From BOG-1184 sp049514575 (GTDB lineage Bacteria; Fibrobacterota; Chitinivibrionia; Chitinivibrionales; Chitinispirillaceae): a DNA stretch of 39,413 bases. A model generated the notes under the pieces. That model did no database searches. It was not told where the DNA came from and saw only the letters and a program-made list of their open reading frames with translations. Positions 15,728-24,019 of the stretch are shown here, one piece after another. Each line of letters opens with the position of its first letter. Position 1 is the stretch's first letter. The translations under genes and the position numbers were made by a program. The stretch lies in assembly GCA_049514575.1 (NCBI GenBank), contig JBEKUX010000029.1, forward strand, positions 1 through 39,413, read 5' to 3'.

Positions 15728-16493
15728 CAAATTAAAAAAACAACTATTAAGAAGGTTGGAACAACTTGAGATAGTACTTGCTACTCCTGGTGCGTTAAAA
15801 GCCCGTACAAAGGGATGCTATTTTGAGATATACAGAATATTTTATCGTCTGTATAAAATGGGTTTACGACCGAATACGATGCTGGATATCGGGGCCAATC
15901 GAGGAATGTTTGTAAAATGTGCACACTATGTTTTTCCGAATTCTGCAATCTACGCCTTTGAACCCTTAAAGCATTGTTATGAAGAACTTTGCAGGTTGAA
16001 AACAATAATTCCCCATCTTGAATGTTTTAATGTAGGGCTTGGAAAGGAAGAAACCCAAACCTTTATACATAGAAATAATTATGATTATTCGAGTTCGTTG
16101 CTGGAGATGGAGAACTTGCAAAAAGAAGCTTTTCCCTATACATCTCAGGAAAGTCTGGAAAAAGTGGAAATACGAACTCTGGACTTGGTGCTCCGGAACA
16201 GAAAAATTGAGCGGCCGCTATTAATGAAAATTGATGTGCAAGGATATGAATCATTCGTTCTAGACGGTGCTGCTCAAACGCTATGTCTAACAGATTACAT
16301 TATTTGCGAAATGTCATTTCGCTCTCTTTATAAAGGGCAAGCATTGTTTAATGATATCTATGAGAAACTTCTCAAAAAAAACTTTCGATTTGTTGGCCAG
16401 TTAGGAGAAATTTGTCATTCTAGTTCAGGCGAGGTTTTACAAATTGATGGTTTGTTTATCAATGCCAGTAATTCTTTACCAGGTAAAATTTGA
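15720..16493 (+). CDS. FkbM-family methyltransferase
   Basis: A 257-residue protein starting at the ATG at 15720, with a strong AAGGAGG 5 bases upstream inside the end of the GT9 gene. Motifs: MLDIGANRGMFVKCA (SAM binding), AIYAFEPLKHCYEEL (acidic strand-2 end), then LDLVL and LLMKIDVQGYESFVLDGA, the FkbM hallmark. FkbM-type enzymes O-methylate sugars or related compounds. The likely target is a sugar of the repeat unit. Complete and well conserved. Confidence 0.92.
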   Translation: MVDKLKKQLLRRLEQLEIVLATPGALKARTKGCYFEIYRIFYRLYKMGLRPNTMLDIGANRGMFVKCAHYVFPNSAIYAFEPLKHCYEELCRLKTIIPHLECFNVGLGKEETQTFIHRNNYDYSSSLLEMENLQKEAFPYTSQESLEKVEIRTLDLVLRNRKIERPLLMKIDVQGYESFVLDGAAQTLCLTDYIICEMSFRSLYKGQALFNDIYEKLLKKNFRFVGQLGEICHSSSGEVLQIDGLFINASNSLPGKI

Positions 16494-16614
16494 TTTTGAT
16501 ATTGAAAAGAGTATTAATGTATGATAATAAATTTTAACAGATAATAAACAGGTGGAATATTTATCCGTCTAACCTCGCAGTGTAGCGAGAAAACATTTGT
16601 TACGTGGAGCCATT

Positions 16615-17373
16615 ATGATCGACAAGCCACTGTATCGTAACGATGACGGTCGATTATTCAAAGAGAAACAGAAAACCACTCGCGATGGAGCTCAAGTTCA
16701 ATATGAGGGTAATGAGCGTCATGACTATTTCCGAAGGCTCCCGTTTATACGGCTAAACAAGCTTTTGGAAAAGGCCGCTATAAAGTTGGATGGTACATAT
16801 TTGCATATAGCAAGTTGCGGCTCCGGTATAGACATCCACTATCTATCCAGATTCTACAACGCCAAAATTCTCGCAACCGATTATTCTAAGGAGGCAGTTG
16901 ATAGGGTTCGGGTTACATTCCCGCATGTGGACGTGAAGGTGGAGGACAACGAAAAACTTTCTTTCACCGATAATTATTTTGACTGGTCGTTTATCGCCGC
17001 ATCTCTTCATCATCTACCACGACCGACATTGGGGCTTTACGAATTGCTGAGAGTATCAAAATACGGAGTAATTGTGATAGAGCCCAATGACTCGCTGCTG
17101 ACGAAACTTGCTACGAATTTAAAGATGGTGCAGGAATATGAAATATCGGGCAATTATGTTTATAGAATTTCAAAAAGAGATCTTTGTAAAATTGCCCGTT
17201 CCGGATATTGTGATTATTATATGGATCGATGTTTTTCTCCGCACAGAGTGGCTAAAAGACATGCTGGGTTCATTTTATTAAAGATGCTCACCGGACTTTG
17301 CAATGCTTTTGCAGCACCACTTGGCAATTACATCATTTTCGCAATTAAAAAACGTTCGGATTCAATTGTTTAA
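16615..17373 (+). CDS. Class I SAM-dependent methyltransferase
   Basis: A 252-residue protein from the ATG at 16615 with GTGGAG 5 bases upstream. Motif I is LHIASCGSGIDIHYLSRFY, strand 2 ends in LATDYSKEAVDRV, motif II VKVEDNEKLSFTDNYFDWSF and AASLHHLPRPTLGLYELLRV are typical of Methyltransf_11 enzymes. A following VIVIEPND and a C-terminal hydrophobic stretch complete it. The gap before it (16494-16614) contains no gene. Substrate unknown; the locus suggests sugar methylation. Confidence 0.85.
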   Translation: MIDKPLYRNDDGRLFKEKQKTTRDGAQVQYEGNERHDYFRRLPFIRLNKLLEKAAIKLDGTYLHIASCGSGIDIHYLSRFYNAKILATDYSKEAVDRVRVTFPHVDVKVEDNEKLSFTDNYFDWSFIAASLHHLPRPTLGLYELLRVSKYGVIVIEPNDSLLTKLATNLKMVQEYEISGNYVYRISKRDLCKIARSGYCDYYMDRCFSPHRVAKRHAGFILLKMLTGLCNAFAAPLGNYIIFAIKKRSDSIV

Positions 17374-17450
17374 TGGTGGTTGAATGCTTTCGATTGTAGT
17401 TCTTAATACAAAATAAACGAGAAGTTACTCAATATCTACTGAATTGCCAA

Positions 17451-18836
17451 ATGCTATTACAAATAAAGAAACAACATCTTCCACTCTTATTTTTCATGAT
17501 ATGCCTTGTCTTGGAAAAGGGAGGAATAATACCATTTATAAACATTGGTCCGATTCATTTCTACATGAGGGATATTGGCGCATCGCTCATTCTGGCCATT
17601 GCTATCAGCAGAATTATTATTTCCAGCAAAGGTGCACTTTATTTTATCCTCAGTGCAGGTGTGTCAATTGCCGGTGTTATATTCAGCCATAATTTACAAC
17701 TTCCGTTTCTTATGCCTTTGGGATATTTTGTCGCACTCGGACTTCTGATTTACCACAGCAGAGTTAATCGCTCATTGTTATACTCGGGCAAAATTATTAT
17801 ATTTTTTATTTTTCTGGTGTTGTTTGGGGCTTTTTTAAATGGCATATTGATAAATGGCCCGTTTAAGGCCGGTGTTTCCTTCAGGGGCGCTTTTTACTTT
17901 TTAAGCTTTCTTTTTTATTACGGAATGGCGGGCAATAATAACACAGTATCTGATCTGGCAGGCTATGCTAATATTGCCTTGCTTACAGCATTGATAATGT
18001 GGATGTTAAGGTTTTTTGGTATTGTTGAGGCAACTGGCTTAGAAACCGATTTCGGGACGAGGTATGTTGATGTCGAGGAGGCTGCTTTCGTGGGTTTTGC
18101 CTGTCTTAGTTACCTTTCGATGTTTTACAATATGAGAAAAGGATACTGGCAATTTCCTGCAAATAAAAAATATTTGATTTTTGCTTTATTCATTTCTTCA
18201 CTGTGCTTTGTAATTGCTGCGAGACACCGAACTGTATGGGTTTGCCTCATCGTAAGCATCTGTGTACTTTTGCTGTTTCATTATAGTAAAATCACCCTTA
18301 TATCACGGCTTATACTCTTTGTTGGTCTTCTTTGTATGTTCTTTGTAAGTGGATTGATAAAAACAGACAATAATATCGTGCTGGCTATAAAAGAAGCTAC
18401 TGATTTTTCCGGAGGAAACACGTTTTCCTGGAGAGTAGATGCTTGGCAGCAGCTTATCACTGCCGCAAGCGTTACTAATCCTGTTTCAGGTTTGGGTTAT
18501 GGTAGAGAAATGACGGCTACACATTTTAATACTATGGGCGATCTCTATGATGCGGACACTTCCGCGCATAATCTACTTGTTCAGGTTTTTGGCGATGCTG
18601 GATTAATCGGCGTCATTACGTTCATTATTCTCTATTTACTGCCGATTGTTCGCAGTTTACGAAAAATAAAAATTATCGGCAGGGGAGATGCGTCGTTCAT
18701 CTGTTCGCTCACCGCCTTCTGGATCATGTTTTCAATCTCTTACGAGCATACCATTTTAACCAGTATCTCTCTTGCTTGGGGAATTACAGGGTTTATAACT
18801 TTGTATCCGAAAAAGGAAATAAAAGCCATTGCATAA
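17451..18836 (+). CDS. O-antigen polymerase/ligase family membrane protein (Wzy- or WaaL-like)
   Basis: A 461-residue polytopic membrane protein with about 11 hydrophobic segments. A periplasmic stretch near residues 330-385 carries GGNTFSWRVDAWQQLI, PVSGLGYGREM and DTSAHNLLVQVFGDAGLIGV, which is the typical Wzy_C/O-antigen ligase signature (R, GxG, H-N followed by GLIG). In this cluster with a flippase and Wzz a polymerase role is most likely, but ligase cannot be excluded. The stop overlaps the start of the following glycosyltransferase gene by 8 bases. Confidence 0.85.
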   Translation: MLLQIKKQHLPLLFFMICLVLEKGGIIPFINIGPIHFYMRDIGASLILAIAISRIIISSKGALYFILSAGVSIAGVIFSHNLQLPFLMPLGYFVALGLLIYHSRVNRSLLYSGKIIIFFIFLVLFGAFLNGILINGPFKAGVSFRGAFYFLSFLFYYGMAGNNNTVSDLAGYANIALLTALIMWMLRFFGIVEATGLETDFGTRYVDVEEAAFVGFACLSYLSMFYNMRKGYWQFPANKKYLIFALFISSLCFVIAARHRTVWVCLIVSICVLLLFHYSKITLISRLILFVGLLCMFFVSGLIKTDNNIVLAIKEATDFSGGNTFSWRVDAWQQLITAASVTNPVSGLGYGREMTATHFNTMGDLYDADTSAHNLLVQVFGDAGLIGVITFIILYLLPIVRSLRKIKIIGRGDASFICSLTAFWIMFSISYEHTILTSISLAWGITGFITLYPKKEIKAIA

Positions 18837-19686
18837 TATTGCTGTATTAATAGCCTGCCATAACCGGAAAGAAAAAACTTTTTCATGTTTGCGTGCGGTT
18901 TTTTCCCAAAAGGCAGAAGCCAATATTCACGTCATCTTAGTGGATGACGGGAGCAGCGATGGGACTGCCGAGGCCGTTGGCCGAGAATTTCCCGCTGTGC
19001 GAATCATCAGAGGTTCAGGGAACCTGTATTGGAACAGGAGCATGCATATTGCATTTAAAACCGCTCTTGAAGGACAATACGATAATTACCTCTGGCTCAA
19101 CGACGATACGGTATTGTATCCGACCGCTTTAGGTCGTCTCTTAAAGGAGACCAGCGAACTCCAGAGCAGCCACGGTAATGCAATTATCATTGCCGGCTCC
19201 ACTGTTGACTCAATAACCGGTAAGCTCACGTACGGCGGCGTAAAACGCACTTCCACGTGGCATCCCGGCAGGTTTGAGTTGATCCAGCCGTTATCAACCA
19301 AGCCGGTTCCATGCGATACCATCAATGGCAACTGTGTTTTAATTTCACATGCTGCGGCGCAAAAGGTTGGGAACCTTGATTGGCATTTTATCCACGCAAT
19401 TGGTGATTTTGACTACGGCCTGAGGGCAAAAAAGAAAGGCGTGCCGGTATTTGTTAGTACCGGCTTCGTTGGTGTCTGTTCACATAATCCTGAAATCGGC
19501 ACGTGGCAAGATCCATCTTTGTCTTTAATGACCCGTCTGCGGAAAAAAGAGTCCCCGAAAGGGTTGCCTTTTTTCCCATGGCTGCGGTTTTGCGTGCGTC
19601 ATGGCGGCATAGCCGGAATAATCGCCTCATTTTTACCGTATGTGAATCTTGTAAAGTCACATATCAAATATTGCAATAAAGTTTAG
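18829..19686 (+). CDS. Glycosyltransferase family 2 (rhamnosyltransferase-like)
   Basis: A 285-residue GT-A fold enzyme starting at a TTG that overlaps the upstream gene. Signatures: AVLIACHNRKEKTFSCLRAV, VILVDDGSSDGTAEAV with the first Asp pair, GSGNLYWNRSMHIAF, and LWLNDDTVLYPTAL with the DDT version of the DXD motif. FIHAIGDFDYGLRAKKKGV matches the ED-Y acceptor-site motif of GT2 enzymes. It adds one sugar of the repeat unit in the cytoplasm; donor and linkage unknown. Confidence 0.9.
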   Translation: MHNIAVLIACHNRKEKTFSCLRAVFSQKAEANIHVILVDDGSSDGTAEAVGREFPAVRIIRGSGNLYWNRSMHIAFKTALEGQYDNYLWLNDDTVLYPTALGRLLKETSELQSSHGNAIIIAGSTVDSITGKLTYGGVKRTSTWHPGRFELIQPLSTKPVPCDTINGNCVLISHAAAQKVGNLDWHFIHAIGDFDYGLRAKKKGVPVFVSTGFVGVCSHNPEIGTWQDPSLSLMTRLRKKESPKGLPFFPWLRFCVRHGGIAGIIASFLPYVNLVKSHIKYCNKV

Positions 19687-19780
19687 CTGCAATTTTTATT
19701 TTACAGGGACAAATCAAGATAACAGTTCAATGTAACAACGACAGAAGAGTAAGATAGCAGGATCAAAAAAGCCATTGAAT

Positions 19781-20914
19781 ATGACAAAAAAAGTCCTCAT
19801 TGTACAACGCTACATTGCTCATTATCAGATATCTTTTTTTGAACAGTTATGCAACGCACTAGAGAGCGCAAGTATTCAACTTGAATTGATCGGCGGCCAA
19901 GGAAGTTTATCAGACCGTGCTAAAAGGGACGCTGCAAATATACCGTGGGTTATACCATCAAACGACTTTTATTTGTTTGGCGAAAGATTGGTTTTTCAGC
20001 CATGTCTTCGCTGTGCACTTTCAGCAGATCTGGTGATAATTGAGCAAGCTAATAAATATTTGTTGAATTATGTGCTGCAATTTCTCAGACCTTTTTCCCA
20101 CAGGCTGTTGGCATTTTGGGGCCATGGTTTCTGCCATCAGCAATCTTTGAATTCTCCATCTAACAAGTTCAAATCGTTTGTTACAAAACACGTGGACTGG
20201 TGGTTTGCTTATACCGAGTCAGTTGCCGAATATGTTGAAGCCCAGGGTTTTCCAAAGGACAGGATCACTGTTGTTCAGAATGCTATAGATACATCATCGC
20301 TATCTCAAATGGCTGCGCAAGTGACGTCTGAAGACATCGCGCTTCTGCGGAAAAAATATGGTCTGACCCAAGGCAAGACCGGTGTTTTTTGCGGTGGAAT
20401 GTATAAGGAAAAACAACTTCCATTCCTGATCCAATGTGCCGAAGAACTGCACAAACAAGACCAAGGGTTTTCAATGATTTTTATCGGCAGCGGCGTTGAC
20501 GCACATTTGGTTGAGGAGGCTGCATCGCGAAACTCTTGGATCCATTATGCCGGCCCGGAATTTGGCCTTGAAAAAGTAAAGTTGATATTGGCCGCAGATT
20601 TCATGCTTTCACCAGGATTGGTGGGTCTAGGTATACTTGACAGTTTTGTCCTTGAACGGCCGCTTGTTACAACGGATTACCCCTTGCATTCGCCTGAAAT
20701 TACTTACCTTGATAACAACGTCAACGGGATACTTACTCCATTTACCATGGAGGCATATAGTAAAGCCGTCACAAACCTTATGTGGGAATCTGCGCGGCTG
20801 CAGAAATTGCGGTGCAAGTGCAGGGAATCAGGTCAGCGGTATACGATTGAAACGATGGTTGAGAAATGTGTTAAGGGTATACAGCAATGTTTGCTAATAG
20901 GTGAAAAAAGATGA
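19781..20914 (+). CDS. Glycosyltransferase family 4
   Basis: A 377-residue GT-B protein (ATG 19781; TTG 19775 also in frame). The N-terminal domain begins VLIVQRYIAHYQISFFEQLC. The C-terminal domain has VQNAIDTSSL, GVFCGGMYKEKQLPFLIQCA, MIFIGSGVDA and LSPGLVGLGILDSFVLERPL, standing in for the E-x7-E motif with E retained once (LERPLV). It is a probable inverting or retaining transferase for the repeat unit; the substrate cannot be read from the sequence. Confidence 0.85.
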   Translation: MTKKVLIVQRYIAHYQISFFEQLCNALESASIQLELIGGQGSLSDRAKRDAANIPWVIPSNDFYLFGERLVFQPCLRCALSADLVIIEQANKYLLNYVLQFLRPFSHRLLAFWGHGFCHQQSLNSPSNKFKSFVTKHVDWWFAYTESVAEYVEAQGFPKDRITVVQNAIDTSSLSQMAAQVTSEDIALLRKKYGLTQGKTGVFCGGMYKEKQLPFLIQCAEELHKQDQGFSMIFIGSGVDAHLVEEAASRNSWIHYAGPEFGLEKVKLILAADFMLSPGLVGLGILDSFVLERPLVTTDYPLHSPEITYLDNNVNGILTPFTMEAYSKAVTNLMWESARLQKLRCKCRESGQRYTIETMVEKCVKGIQQCLLIGEKR

Positions 20915-20934
20915 AATATCAGGTTTTTTTATAA

Positions 20935-21669
20935 ATGGATAGGGATATTGAAAGAGTAAATAAGATGAATAAAGTAGACAATTATTGGGATGAAATATAC
21001 GAGAAAAAGCTGGTTTTCAAAACACCGTTGAACAGAGCAATACAACGAGAAAAATATTTTTATTCTTTTCTTAGAGGTAAATTAAAGAACAAGACACTTA
21101 TAGATTTAGGGTGTGGTGATTCGAGACAGGTTATTTATTATCTGAACCCTGTGGCCGAAGAATGCTTCTATATAGGCATGGATAACTCAAAAAAGAGCTT
21201 GAAGTTAACAAATCAAAACGAGAATATTGCTTTTGTTCAATTTGATATTAACAAATTGCCTGTTAAAAAACAATCGGCGGATATAATGTTTTGTTTTGGA
21301 TTATTAATGTATTTCCGAAATTATGAAGAATTATTAAGGGAGATGACAAGTTGTGTCAAGCCAGGCGGAAGGATATTCTTTTATGAAAGCATTGTAAATA
21401 ATACGTTAAGGAGAAACCGCAATTCCCATATTGATTTCAAACAATTTGTCGATATTCTTTCAAACTGTGGAAAAATAACCTTCGTAAAGAAAGATTATAG
21501 TCCAATAAGGACTATTTTGATATGTGCTTTGGATAAATTAAAATTAATTAACCTGAAATGGTTGATGCGTTTCGCTATTGTTTGTGATATAATAATGATT
21601 AATACTATCGGTAAGGTTAATAGTTTTTTTGATGGCAGAGCAGTATTTATAAAATGGCAGAAGGAATAA
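20935..21669 (+). CDS. Class I SAM-dependent methyltransferase
   Basis: A 244-residue protein; an in-frame ATG at 20965 is an alternative start. Motif I LIDLGCGDSRQVIYYL, strand-2 end FYIGMDNSKKSLKL, FVQFDINKLPVKKQSADIMF and the motif GLLMYFRNYEELLREM..CVKPGGRIFFYE are those of Methyltransf_11/25 enzymes. It is the third such gene of the cluster. Twenty bases separate it from the GT4 gene and 3 from the aminotransferase gene, so it is in the same operon. Confidence 0.86.
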   Translation: MDRDIERVNKMNKVDNYWDEIYEKKLVFKTPLNRAIQREKYFYSFLRGKLKNKTLIDLGCGDSRQVIYYLNPVAEECFYIGMDNSKKSLKLTNQNENIAFVQFDINKLPVKKQSADIMFCFGLLMYFRNYEELLREMTSCVKPGGRIFFYESIVNNTLRRNRNSHIDFKQFVDILSNCGKITFVKKDYSPIRTILICALDKLKLINLKWLMRFAIVCDIIMINTIGKVNSFFDGRAVFIKWQKE

Positions 21670-21672
21670 AAA

Positions 21673-22821
21673 ATGAATATAGTATTTAATAAGCCTTATA
21701 TTAGCAATGATGCTAAAAAATATTGTTTTTCAGCGATATCTGAAAGCCAATTGGCTGGTAACAAAAAATATTCAACCCAGGTTCAAAACTGGATCTGTAA
21801 AAAATTTAAAGTCAAATACGCTCTTTTTACAACATCTTGCACGCATGCTTTGGAATTAGCTGTAATGGCGCTGGGACTCAAGGAAGATGACGAGGTAATA
21901 CTGCCTAGTTTTACATTCGTATCGACGGCAAATGCATTAATCAGAAATGGTGTAAAACCGGTTTTTGTCGATGTCAAAGAAAAGGACCTGAATATTGATG
22001 TGGATAAAATTGAGGGTTACATCACCCAAAAAACCAAAGCTATAATTCCTGTGCATTATGCAGGTATTTCCTGCGACATGGATGAATTGAAAGTAATAGC
22101 AAAAAGGCACGGATTATTTATAATTGAAGATGCGGCCCAAGCCTTTGATGCTATGTACAAGAATAAGTATGTCGGAACGATTGGTGATATCGGGTGTTAT
22201 AGCTTTCATGAAACAAAAAATCTTACGTGCGGGGAAGGGGGAGCATTTTTAACGAATAACGAGGAAATATTTCAACGAGCTGAAATTATCAGAGAAAAGG
22301 GGACTAATAGGTCGAAATATTTAAGAGGTGAAATCAATAAATATTCATGGGTAAGTTTGGGAAGCAGCTTTGTTCAATCGGATATATTGGCTGCTTTATT
22401 GTTAAGTCAATTTGTTATTAAAGACGAAATCAAGTCGGTGCGAAAAAAAATATTTAATTATTATATGGAGAATTTACGGGATTTAAAAGAGGAAGGATTA
22501 ATAAAATTGCCTTTGATAACCGATGATAAAAAGAGCAACTATCATATTTTTTATGTTCTTGTAAAGAACGGTACAATAAGGGGCAGGTGTTTGCAGGAAT
22601 TAAGGGCAAGGGGCATTAATGCTGCCTTTCATTATATACCCCTGCATTCTTCACCGTATGGCAAAAAAATATTGCAGGATAGATATGAAAATTTAAAGGT
22701 AACAGAAGATATAAGCAATCGAATAATCAGATTGCCGATTTATCCGGATTTGAAAAAGAAGGAATTAGAGTATGTGATTAAATCGTTTAAGGAGATTGTC
22801 CGTGAGAATATTGTCCATTAA
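21673..22821 (+). CDS. wecE: DegT/DnrJ/EryC1 aminotransferase, WecE/RffA-like (dTDP-4-amino-4,6-dideoxygalactose forming)
   Basis: A 382-residue PLP enzyme of normal length with AAGGA upstream. TTSCTHALELAVMALGL, ILPSFTFVSTANALIRNG, PVHYAGISCDMDEL and IEDAAQAFDAMYKNK (Asp153) lead to SFHETKNLTCGEGGAF with PLP-binding Lys182. The TSCTHALELA and EKGTNRSKYLRGEINKYSW segments are the pattern of WecE/RffA, which aminates dTDP-4-keto-6-deoxyglucose with glutamate to make dTDP-Fuc4N. So the polymer probably contains a 4-amino-4,6-dideoxy sugar. RmlA/RmlB, which supply the substrate, are not in the window. Confidence 0.92.
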   Translation: MNIVFNKPYISNDAKKYCFSAISESQLAGNKKYSTQVQNWICKKFKVKYALFTTSCTHALELAVMALGLKEDDEVILPSFTFVSTANALIRNGVKPVFVDVKEKDLNIDVDKIEGYITQKTKAIIPVHYAGISCDMDELKVIAKRHGLFIIEDAAQAFDAMYKNKYVGTIGDIGCYSFHETKNLTCGEGGAFLTNNEEIFQRAEIIREKGTNRSKYLRGEINKYSWVSLGSSFVQSDILAALLLSQFVIKDEIKSVRKKIFNYYMENLRDLKEEGLIKLPLITDDKKSNYHIFYVLVKNGTIRGRCLQELRARGINAAFHYIPLHSSPYGKKILQDRYENLKVTEDISNRIIRLPIYPDLKKKELEYVIKSFKEIVRENIVH

Positions 22822-24019
22822 TAAATTTCATTATTTCAGGGGCGGTGCGGATAAATATTTCTTCGATCTCTCAAAGCTACTGGAAAGTAATGGGCATACT
22901 GTCGCTCATTTTTCTACTAAAAGCAAACATAACGTTGATTCTCCCTTTAGTGATTTTTTTGTAAAAGGATTTTCAGAGGATGAATATTCTGATGCTACTC
23001 TTTTCAGTAAAATTAATGCCTTTATAAATGGTATTTACTCGTTCGAGTCGAAGAAAAAAATAAAGGAACTTTCAGATAAATTTAAACCCGACATTGCGCA
23101 TGCTTATAACATATTCTACCAATTATCGCCATCCGTTTTTGTCGGTTTGAAGAAAAGAAATATACCAACAGTTATGTCTTTGCTTGATGCGCAAATTATT
23201 TGCGGTGCCGCTTCTTTTTATTTAAATAATAAAGAATGCTTTTTATGCAAGCAATCAAATTTCAATTTATTAAGAAACAAATGCTATCATAACAATTTTT
23301 TCGCCAGCATGATGGGCTATTTAGCAAAAGAGATGCATTCTTTTTCCAATATTTGGAATAATGTTGATAAGTTTATTACTGCCAGTAATAATTTTAAAAA
23401 TTTGTTGGTTACCTGGGGATTTAATCCAGATAAAATCCATGTTATTCCGTATTTTGATCCTCTTACCAAGGAAAATCCGGCCTATGAACTAGGTGATTAT
23501 GCATTATTCGTTGGTCGCCTGTCTTTTGAAAAAGGGATAGACGTATTGTTGGAATCTTACAAAAAAATCAATTATCCACTTGTCATCATAGGAGAAGGCC
23601 CTCAACGCAACTGGGTGGAAGAATTTATTAAAAAAAATAAAATGAAAAACGTAACATTGATTGGTTTTGTATCTTCAAAAGAAGGATTGGTGAAACATAT
23701 ACGTGGGTGCAGATTTGTAATAATACCATCGAGTTGGTATGAATTGTATCCTCTTATAGCTTTAAATTCATTCTCATTAGGTAAGCCCGTAATCGGATCG
23801 AATTCCGGTGGGATACCTGAGATTATCGAAAACGAAAAAAACGGGTTGTTGTTTGAAAAATCAAATTCTTTTGAATTAGAAAAGAGCATTACAAGATTAA
23901 TTAAGGATGATTGTTTGTGCCTAACGTTGGGTAAGGCTGGCCGTCAGAAGGCGCTGGATGAATATACTGAATCAAAACATTATGAACGCATTTTAAATGT
24001 ATACAAGTCACTTATATAA
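22802..24019 (+). CDS. Glycosyltransferase family 4 (group 1)
   Basis: A 405-residue GT-B enzyme. The GTG at 22802 is chosen because AAGGAG ends 7 bases upstream; it overlaps the aminotransferase gene. N-terminal ILSINKFHYFRGGADKYFFD is the family loop. C-terminal domain: VIPYFDP, ALFVGRLSFEKGIDVLLESY, LVIIGEGPQRNWVEEF, VTLIGFVSSKEG, and IPSSWYELYPLIALNSFSLG with the E-x7-E-like pattern (E followed by N in this copy), then PVIGSNSGGIPEII. A Cys pair near residue 140 (CFLCK) is seen in some relatives. It probably adds a repeat-unit sugar. Confidence 0.9.
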   Translation: MRILSINKFHYFRGGADKYFFDLSKLLESNGHTVAHFSTKSKHNVDSPFSDFFVKGFSEDEYSDATLFSKINAFINGIYSFESKKKIKELSDKFKPDIAHAYNIFYQLSPSVFVGLKKRNIPTVMSLLDAQIICGAASFYLNNKECFLCKQSNFNLLRNKCYHNNFFASMMGYLAKEMHSFSNIWNNVDKFITASNNFKNLLVTWGFNPDKIHVIPYFDPLTKENPAYELGDYALFVGRLSFEKGIDVLLESYKKINYPLVIIGEGPQRNWVEEFIKKNKMKNVTLIGFVSSKEGLVKHIRGCRFVIIPSSWYELYPLIALNSFSLGKPVIGSNSGGIPEIIENEKNGLLFEKSNSFELEKSITRLIKDDCLCLTLGKAGRQKALDEYTESKHYERILNVYKSLI